Assembly (NCBI GenBank): GCA_900239685.1
Contig: OENT01000334.1
Span: forward strand, 62,001-126,000
Length of the DNA: 64,000 bases
Reading direction: 5' to 3'
From: Rotaria macrura
Taxonomy: Eukaryota; Rotifera; Eurotatoria; Philodinida; Philodinidae
Both the position numbers and the translations under genes were made by a program. This document shows, one piece after another, positions 56,024-64,000 of the stretch. The notes under the pieces are model-generated. The model was not told the origin of the DNA and did not search any database. It worked only from the letters and a program-made list of their open reading frames with translations. Position 1 is the first letter of the stretch, and every line of letters starts with the position of its first letter.

Positions 56024-56031
56024 CTTTGCTC
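56024..56031. repeat. Right target-site duplication of hAT MITE
   Basis: CTTTGCTC, identical to 55386-55393. Confidence 0.85.
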
Positions 56032-57272
56032 GTTTAGTTATTAAAATTTTCGAAGGTATATAATAAGAAACATTTTCTATTGACAATCAAGTCTATCTCG
56101 AAGAAAAAGTTAGATTCATTACATTGAGCTCAATCACAATAATCGGTTCATATCTTTAAAAAAACTTCTTTCTAGAACATATCTAAGAACAAGTTTCAGA
56201 CATATGTATGATTTAATAATTTTGATAAACAAAAACTTGTATTTGTATCATTATCAGTCAATAGGAAAAAGATCAATGCATTGATTTGGCATGTGTCGTA
56301 ATCATTAACTACAGACATGAGGAGTTATAGCGAAGAGAAAATTAGATCATTTTTGTTCATTTAATTTTTGTAGATATGTAAGACAAAACAAAACAATCCA
56401 ATGGCGGGATAATTTTCTCAACGGATGCATTTTTTATTTTTACTAAGACATTCTTAATCAATTAGAAAAGCATTTGAGTTTTTGTAAAAATATTTAAATA
56501 TTTCTTTTCTAAGTTGAGTAGAATAGATAAAATGGAGATAAAACAATGAAATAATCAAGAAAAAGAGCATTCGTGTACAAATAATTTCTTTTCTTAAAAT
56601 AATTAGAACTGTATATTTACAGGAAATCCGAGTATAAACCTAATAGTATCTTTTTCATTGAAAAAAATGTCATTAATGGTTATAAAATAATCTGATTCCT
56701 TGTGCCACTCATATAGCTAATACAATCATGCATAGAATCTGTCTGACGAATACATACGCTTGTCTTTTTTGACAGTGATAGAAAAAAAATGATTTTTCCA
56801 TTGTCTTGTCTCTAGCCTTTTCGCGAGACATATCGAGAGAGAGAGAGAGAAAACCATTCATTTGAACTTTCAGTATGATATGAAAGGTCCCTGAAGAAAT
56901 GTTTGTATACGTGTTTATTATCTTAAAGTTATGGACAGCTTCCTTATTTATTAAATTAATTTACTGAAAGAAAAACCTTCTTAACTAGATTTATACATTT
57001 CTCTTTTATTTTATTTTTCTACAGCTCTTCCTCTTTCTCTCTCTATGATCCTATCTCAGATTTCAGAAAACAACAACAGTCAAAGAATGCCTTTGCTTTT
57101 CGCTTCTCGCAGCGTTCTGCCCCTCTCCTCTTCATCATCATCATCATGTTTTTTTTTGTCATTCTTATGAATGAGCATTAGAAAATCGGGAACGCAGACA
57201 GTAGAAGCAAGCACATAAAATGAGAAGCGATGAAAGCTAAATCGGAGACCAAATTGACTTTTCTCTTTTTCC

Positions 57273-57304
<32 letters not shown>

Positions 57305-57573
57305 CAGTTCGGGCAGCTAATACACTCTCCAATTATCTATGGATTTCAAGATCATCTATTTCTATCTTTGTTAGTCATTGAACAACAACCAAAAGAACCC
57401 GAAAACGATGGACAATAAAATATTTATCCCAGACAATGAACATGGAAAGGTTAACTCTTGCCGATCAATCATAAACGTGACTATGACGATAAGTATAATG
57501 AAATGACTTACTCTTATCAATAGTTTCTAATGATACCAATCACAACGATGCATTCAAACTTCAACGTATTACA
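56032..57573. other. Upstream flank of receptor gene
   Basis: No gene supported. It contains a short (GA)n run near 56834-56851, a TCA-type run near 57130 and the (AT)n microsatellite at 57272-57300. A promoter for the receptor gene probably lies toward the right end. Confidence 0.45.
57272..57300. repeat. (AT)n microsatellite
   Basis: Uninterrupted AT run of about 29 bp, 270 bp upstream of the receptor start. Confidence 0.85.
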
Positions 57574-60500
57574 ATGATAAATTTTAATACTTCACTGCAA
57601 TTAATTTTATTTTTAATTCATTTCAATTTTATTTCTTATGTTTATTCAGCATCGAGTTCATCGGCATTCGCTAGTTCACTTAAATTTACCAATCGTAAAT
57701 TTGATAAAGTAATATCTAGTCGAAAAAATATGGGCCCGCATAGCAACGATGCAGACACAGATGATGACGGAAGTAAGTTTATTGACAATGTGTTATATAT
57801 GCAATAACTGCAGTTATAAGTGCAAACATTTATTCGATAGAAAATTGAAGTATCACTTTAGAAGATTTAAAGACGCTCTCGAACAATATTGAATTCATTG
57901 GAATACGGGAAGTCAATTGATCTATCAAAAACCGGAAAATAACATTTTTATTCTTTTACTAACAAATCTTCAATGAGGATGATTTTTTTAAATTTAATAA
58001 TCAAGAAATTCTCAGTTTGCTAGAGATAAATCGTTCGATTGATCGAAATTATTTTTTTTTTTGACATCTCTAGATATGTATCGCCGATTTTCATGAGACA
58101 AGAATATTTTTAAATAAGAGTACAACTCCTAACTTGTTTCTACGTAAATATTGTATTTTAAAATATCTTTAGAAGCACTGAGAGCACTCAAGTTAGAATT
58201 TTAACTTAATCCATATTCATTCAGACAGAATCTAACGGTAAAAACTCGTCGTTAATATATTTTTGTTTCTTTTCAATATCTATTTTTAAGAAACACAACC
58301 GTATTTTTTTAAATTTGCTTAAAGGACGTATATCTTGACAAGACACTATTCCTATTGAATATTCTCTCTCTCTCTCTCTGTTTATGTATGATTTACAGTT
58401 GGAAGTTAAATATCAATAATTTGATGGTGTCTCACAGAAGTTATTTAATTTTCTTGTAGTAAGTATTCAAAGAACATTCGTCGCACTACTAATATTTTAT
58501 TGCCATATTTTCGGTTCAACAACTTCTCAAAAGAGGCATAAACACCCACACATTCACATTGAATCAATTGTAGCAGAAACTTTCTCATCGACCTCCTGAG
58601 TCATCACATTCCGGCCTCCTTCCCATCCTATTGTTTTCGCATCGAAGCATACTTGATGAGAAGACTTCTCTCATTTAACTAATATTACGAAATATTCAAT
58701 ATTATTCTTTCAATGATCGAGAACTTGAAGCTTTATTTTCGGTAATCCTTCTTATCAATATTTTTACTCTTTATTTAGCAACTCAATTTAATTCAGATGA
58801 ATCTCGATTACGCTCGATATTACTTGACAGTTATGTACCTGAAGCTCGGCCAGTTATCAATACAACGACAGTCACTGTTGTTGACGTCGGCCTTACCATC
58901 ATTCAAGTGATGAATTTAGTAAGATCAACTTCTTTTTTTCTTTTTATAATAGCATGAACGGATGGTTGTTGGGAAATAACATTTAGGATGAACAAAATCA
59001 AGTCATGACAACTAATGTTCAAGTAACATTAAAATGGCAAGATGAACATTTACGATGGGCACCAAGTGAATATCATGATCAAAATCGGACTGTTTTTTCT
59101 GCACTTGAAATTTGGACACCGGACATTGTACTATTCAATTCAGCTGATGTAGCATATTCACAACGACGTGAACACTATCTCTTGACTGTCTATTGGAATG
59201 GTACAGTTGAATGGGTATATCCCGACGTATTTCGATCTTATTGTGATGTTGTCATAACATATTTTCCATTTGGTAATTCACTTATATTTCATATTTTCAT
59301 CTATATCATATTTTTGAACTTCATAGATAAACAAAATTGTACACTCGAAATTCAATCATGGTCACGTCCATCTGATGAATTATTAGTTCGACATCAACCA
59401 CAAAATGTTCGGCAACAAAGTCAATATATTCGTACGGAATGGCAAGTGTATGAAATAGTCGTACGAAATGCTACAATGAATCGTTATTTGTGGCTTGTAT
59501 TTCATATAAATATGAAACGTAATTATCAGTTCTACGTTAATCATATGATATTTCCATTTTCAATCCTATCTTGTTTAACATTATTTGTTTTTTGGCTTCC
59601 ACCGGATTCAGGTGAAAAAATTACATTAACGATTACAATTCTTCTAGCATTGACCGTTTTTCTTCAATTAATTTCTGATTATACACCCAAAGCTTCTTCT
59701 AATCTTCCTATTATTGGTAAGTAAACTATTTTTGCCGTCGGCCATAATGAGAAAAGACGATAAACGAGACTCGTTCGGTCTATAGTATCAATAACAAAAA
59801 AAGAATTTTTTAAATTATTGATCAAATCAATTTCGAATATGATTGGGAGAATAATTCTTCCGTCTTCATATGCTAGTCTGACAGGTACACACATATTTGA
59901 CTGAAACTCTCTTCAGATTAACGAACATAAGACGAAATCTAGAAGAAAGCAATGAATTTTGTAGTTGAGTCATATTGTTTTTTTCTGACACACAAGATAA
60001 TTACTATCAATTTAGGAGCTAGAAAGTTCAGGGCTGGTAATGTTTTATGGAAAATATTCAAAGTCAGAATGATCTCTTACGTACAATCTAAGAGCATTCA
60101 ATGAAACAACGATTACTCACTTGAAAACATCTCTTGTTCTAATTAGACATGTCGTGACTGGAACCAGTCGACATTTACCACATTCATTGACATCGATAGA
60201 AAATATTAAAAACTTGTTTCTAGCATGGAAATGAAAAAGAAAGCATCTTATCACTATCATAAGAAGAGGAAGTAGAGAAAAGATGTTATTTGCAATTCTA
60301 GAAAAAAGCCAACGTTTTAGGATTAAGTATATATTTTGCGGCTTCTTATACTCAATCAATCATATTTACTCTGATTTGTTTCTGTTTTTGATCGTGTCAG
60401 AATAGAATCGAGTTTTCATGTCAAACGGACTCATTGTAGATGTATACATGAGTATTTTTACTATGAGACTCTCAATTTCAATGAATTACTCAATCATAAT

Positions 60501-61363
60501 TAATTGAACTAGTCTTCAATCATGTGCTTGTCTATAAATTTAGAAACATTTTTAGACAAAGTAGACGTTCGATACTAAACTAGTACAAATAGCTAAAATA
60601 GTAAAATCGATAAATTACAATGAAATTTGTACAATATCTTTCAGGTATTTATTTCAATGTCAATTTAATACTGGTGCTTATATCTGTCGTTCTTACAGTT
60701 GTCGTACTTAATTTTCATTATCGTGGACCAAAAAAATCACGTGTACCTCGTTGGTGTCGTCGTATAGTCATGGGTAAAATTGGACGTTGGCTTGGTTTTC
60801 ATTTTATTAATCATGAACAACTAATCTCTTCGTCTACTTCAACTAGAAATTTCTCAAGACGTAATAATTCTCATCGAGAGAATTCAAATGGTGATGTTGC
60901 TCGAAATGAGAAACATAGTAAAGTAAAACTACCGCTCCTTCCAACAACAACAACAGCACCAATGACAGCAACAACACCAAAGACAACCATGGATAATAAT
61001 AATGATAATGATGATGATGATGATGAACATGTGACTCGTGCTTCAATTCAGCAACATTCATTAACATATAATATCGAACAAATATTACTTAAAATGCAAA
61101 CACAATTCGATCCAAGTAGAATCGATGATGAACAATTGAAAGTTTCCATACTACGTGAAATACTCGAATGTCAACGTTTACTATTAACCATACATGCAAG
61201 AAAACAAAATATTCATTCACAGATATTATATGATATATATGAAGAATGGAAAATTCTAGCTATTATTGTTGACCGTATATGTTTTATATTCTATCTTATC
61301 AGTATGCTTGCTGCATCCATTGTTTTCTTCGTAAGAGAACCAATTTTAAAACGAAATCGATAG
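57574..61363 (+). CDS. Nicotinic acetylcholine receptor-like subunit (Cys-loop channel)
   Basis: Pentameric ligand-gated ion-channel subunit of the plasma membrane. Five exons (57574-57772, 58779-58918, 58987-59272, 59327-59716, 60645-61363) join to 577 residues. A signal peptide (LQLILFLIHFNFISYVYS) is followed by an acidic linker, then the ligand-binding domain (VTLKWQDEHLRWAPSEY, IWTPDIVLFNSAD), the canonical 13-residue Cys loop (CDVVITYFPFDKQNC), M1, M2 (GEKITLTITILLALTVF, with the Glu typical of cation channels), M3 (NLILVLISVVLTVVVLNFHY), a long Ser/Thr/Asp-rich intracellular loop, and M4 (FIFYLISMLAASIVFF). The vicinal CC of alpha-type loop C is absent, so this is a non-alpha or divergent subunit. 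Introns 1 and 4 are about 1 kb, the rest near 60 bp. Ligand and partners are unknown. Confidence 0.92.
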
Positions 61364-63019
61364 TGTCTTACTTATTATTTGCCTTTGTATGCACTTTTTT
61401 CTTTGCCTTCTTTACAGTTGAACCAAATAATTTTCTTTTCTTGAGATACATAATATGGGATATGACAGACTTTTTTTCTAAATTGTATTGAGGAAACAAA
61501 TAGTTCGAAGACTCGTCATAAGTTTTCAAATAAAAAAAAGATTTACGTGTGATAAATGTTGGAAATGACAAACAATTCAACAGTCGTTGATGCAGAAATA
61601 GCCTGTTGGAAAGTATACATATTCGACTAACACGGATCAACAATTTATTTCTTGATCAGCCATCGACAATTCAAGACACAAAAAACAATTTTCTAGTTTT
61701 ATATTTGTAATAAGATTTTATTGGTTTTTATTGCTAACTATTCATTTATTGACACATGTCAACGATAGTATATGAGCAAAAATTAGAAGAAACTCAATGG
61801 GTAATGGTTCAGAAGAAACCAGTTCTAAAAATCACTATCTTCGACAAAAGTTGGATCTGTCATTTTGCAATGTATATCAATCACATAATCTAGTAAAAGA
61901 CTACACCTATGTATTTTAAATACTATCAACTAATTACTAAGCAAATAAATATTTTTGAACAGGATGAGCTAATATGATATATATCAATTTGTACACTTAC
62001 CTATGTTGTATTCATTACCATTCTGATCTCGATACTTGAAATAAGTGAATTCTTCATCTTTCTATCTTGATGAATCTACTTGCTAATCAATAACAATAAT
62101 AGCGAAGTAGTGAAAGGACATGTAACACTTAATTTTGTGTCAAGAGAATTAGCAATAAACATCGATAAATTTCTTCCATACTTATACGCTACAGAAATCT
62201 TCGCTGACATTAACTTATTGTCTATTTTATTTTGGATACGTTTTTCGTATATCGAACAGACTTAAAAAGTGTATGCCTATTCATTCGTTCAACAGTGATA
62301 AATATCGTTCGATCGAATTTTCATTTGAATTATGGATAGGATACAGTAAATTTTAAAATCATATTACATCCTACAGTAAGGAATTCTCTGTCCGTCGATG
62401 ATATTGACACGAAAAATTATTCTTGAAAGTGTTAACATCGATATTGCAGTGAGAAACCTTCAAACGTGAACTATATTACTCTAACACAGAATTTGTCGTA
62501 GTAAACAGTCGAAATAATGATTTAGAAAGCCTCTTTCTTTAAAAGAAAATGAGGTATCCGTTGATGGTCATCTTTCTAATGTTGATTACACATAGTACAT
62601 AGTTAAAATGCGATTCGCTATCTTCGTTTGTTATTTTGAAAATGCCCATCATATTTCTCTGTCATCACAGATAAGGAATCATGAAAAACGAGATTCAAAT
62701 AATGAATGTTTTTCGAAAAATCTTGTTTTATTAAATAGAAGTTTGCAAAGTCATGCGCTATACACAACGGATATAAAAAGATTATGGCAATGCGACAAAC
62801 TACTGTGAACATGGATGGTAAAATTAAAACCTAATTTTATCAAATCATAATAAATTCATCATGTTCGACGATTTGAGGAAAACTTCATACCTCTAAAATA
62901 TGAATTTCAAAGCACGGTTTTTCTTTGAAAGAATTCATCATCAAAAATGAATGAAAATAGAAATGTAAAAACTACATAATGCAAGAATACTATTGGCGAA
63001 ACAAATTTATAAAAATAAA
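61364..63019. other. Intergenic, no features seen
   Basis: Convergent 3' flanks of the receptor gene (+) and the unknown gene (-). No domain-bearing ORF, RNA gene or repeat recognised; short ORFs near 61368-61643 and 62608-62812 look like chance. Confidence 0.45.
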
Positions 63020-63557
63020 TCACGATTTTGATCGTTTTTTTTCATTAATTTTGTCTTGTGACAACACCGGTGATTCTTCAAGATTAGTAATATTCCTTTT
63101 TAAAGCTTGTCGTGTAACCATTTGTACTAATGATGATTGATTTTCACCGGGGTGTAATACCTGTGTGATGAAAATGTATTTTTATTTGTTTCTGATTTTG
63201 AATTGTATTTCAATGTGTACAAAAAAATAAAGAAAAAATAGCACAAAAAATAAACATAAGCGAAATGATTTTGATATGTAGTTATAATCACAAACACAAA
63301 GATAGAATCAATTAGATTAAGGCGTATTGATAACTAACGAGCGATGGTAGCAAGCATGCTCGATTCTCACCTTTCGATTTGATGGTGATGAATTTCTCAT
63401 TGGTGTTGTCCATAGGTTTTGTTCCTCGATTGGACGAATTTGAACAGCTTGATGCCATTTCGACCAAAGACGATATTGTTGTCGAACATTTACATCAATG
63501 GAATTATTTACATCCATTGCACGTACAACATGAGCATCGAGCTTTGTTGGTTGAGAA
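63020..63557 (-). CDS. Unknown protein, 3' part of a gene
   Basis: Two minus-strand exons, 63371-63557 and 63020-63160, join at GTGAGA/CACACAG in frame to give the last 109 residues of a protein, ending at a TGA (63022-63020). The first visible exon opens at an acceptor (TTACTTCAG) in the middle of a codon, so more exons lie upstream, to the right. A candidate at about 63619-63690 starting MISSIDVLNAETEKLKH does not match in phase, so I did not join it. Visible features are a tryptophan-bearing stretch (QQYRLWSKWHQAVQIRPIEE) and a basic C-terminus (KINEKKRSKS). I do not recognise the family. Confidence 0.6.
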
Positions 63558-64000
63558 CTGAAGTAAATATAAACATATGAAATTTTAACATTTCAATCAT
63601 GACATTAGGAAATATTCACATGTTTTAATTTTTCAGTTTCTGCATTTAACACATCAATAGAGGAAATCATCATATTTTTTAAAAGTTTACTTTTCACTAT
63701 AGTTCCGCTCTACAATTAGTCATTATGAATTTTGTTTTTGATTCTTTCATACCCCTGTATGTAAATTATTCAATCTTTTTATTGAATAAACCTTAACGTA
63801 GTGAGAATTTCATTGTTGGCATTGCACAACAGTTAGCTTTAAAATGAACCTTTTATTCTCGAACTTTCTTTTTTTAATATCATTCTAGGCAGAATACAAA
63901 GTGACATAGTACTTTTGAAAATTCATCTCGAATATCTTACTTGATGACGTCTCAACAGGATACTATACTAGACATACTCGAGTTCGATGTATTTATACCA
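63558..64000. other. Right edge, possible upstream exons of the unknown gene
   Basis: It may hold a 5' exon of the minus-strand gene (see the candidate near 63619-63690), but the phase does not fit. Nothing else is recognised before the window ends. Confidence 0.35.

Noticed and set aside
63619-63690. Possible upstream exon (MISSIDVLNAETEKLKH) of the right-edge gene
   Set aside because: Its donor phase does not match the acceptor phase at 63557, so I did not include it; an alternative donor or RNA evidence would be needed.

Overview
This is nuclear DNA of a small-genome invertebrate, most likely a bdelloid rotifer or close relative. That is inferred from AT-rich sequence, many 45-80 bp GT-AG introns beside a few of about 1 kb, tightly packed same-strand genes, and animal-specific families (cation-selective nicotinic-type receptor, IMP/IGF2BP, INTS14, BAG3-like, G-gamma). 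No sequence search was run. Gene models were built by joining exons by hand, requiring GT/AG boundaries and an unbroken reading frame across every junction; family names come from recognised motifs.

Layout. A secreted lipocalin lies at 2.1-2.8 kb (-). INTS14 (5.2-8.1 kb) and the 22-exon rRNA-processing gene PDCD11/RRP5 (8.1-18.7 kb) follow on the + strand only 82 bp apart. A small G-gamma gene with two interchangeable first exons occupies 19.7-21.1 kb. From 21.1 to 29.7 kb the window is gene-poor, holding a 5'-truncated AIG1/GIMAP-type GTPase (-), a 1.4 kb hAT-like element and a 5'-truncated TPR gene with an in-frame stop. A compact minus-strand block follows at 29.7-34.4 kb: a TEN1-like OB-fold protein, POLE2 (524 codons including stop, 16 exons) and an unrecognised 283-residue protein. 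Next comes IMP/IGF2BP with four KH domains and no RRM (35.1-38.1 kb, -). ZC3H11A-like (38.8-42.2 kb) and YME1L1 (42.9-47.2 kb) are on +, then a BAG3/starvin-like co-chaperone (49.5-52.1 kb). A 5.4 kb gene-free stretch carries a 630 bp hAT-type MITE. A nicotinic-receptor-like subunit lies at 57.6-61.4 kb (+), and a partial unknown gene (-) at the right edge.

The genes are mostly housekeeping: snRNA and mRNA processing (INTS14, ZC3H11A), ribosome assembly (PDCD11), replication and telomere maintenance (POLE2, TEN1-like), mRNA localisation (IMP), mitochondrial proteostasis (YME1L1) and chaperone function (BAG3-like), plus two signalling genes. Mobile and repetitive DNA sits in long introns and in the gene-poor gaps. 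The most interesting points are the paired G-gamma first exons, the possible TEN1-POLE2-unknown operon whose first two genes overlap at an ambiguous base, the hAT element that seems to mark a junction between two truncated genes, the 266 bp-arm inverted repeat inside a YME1L1 intron, and the MITE with an exact 8 bp target duplication and an internal 33 bp palindromic tandem array. I found no tRNA, rRNA or CRISPR.
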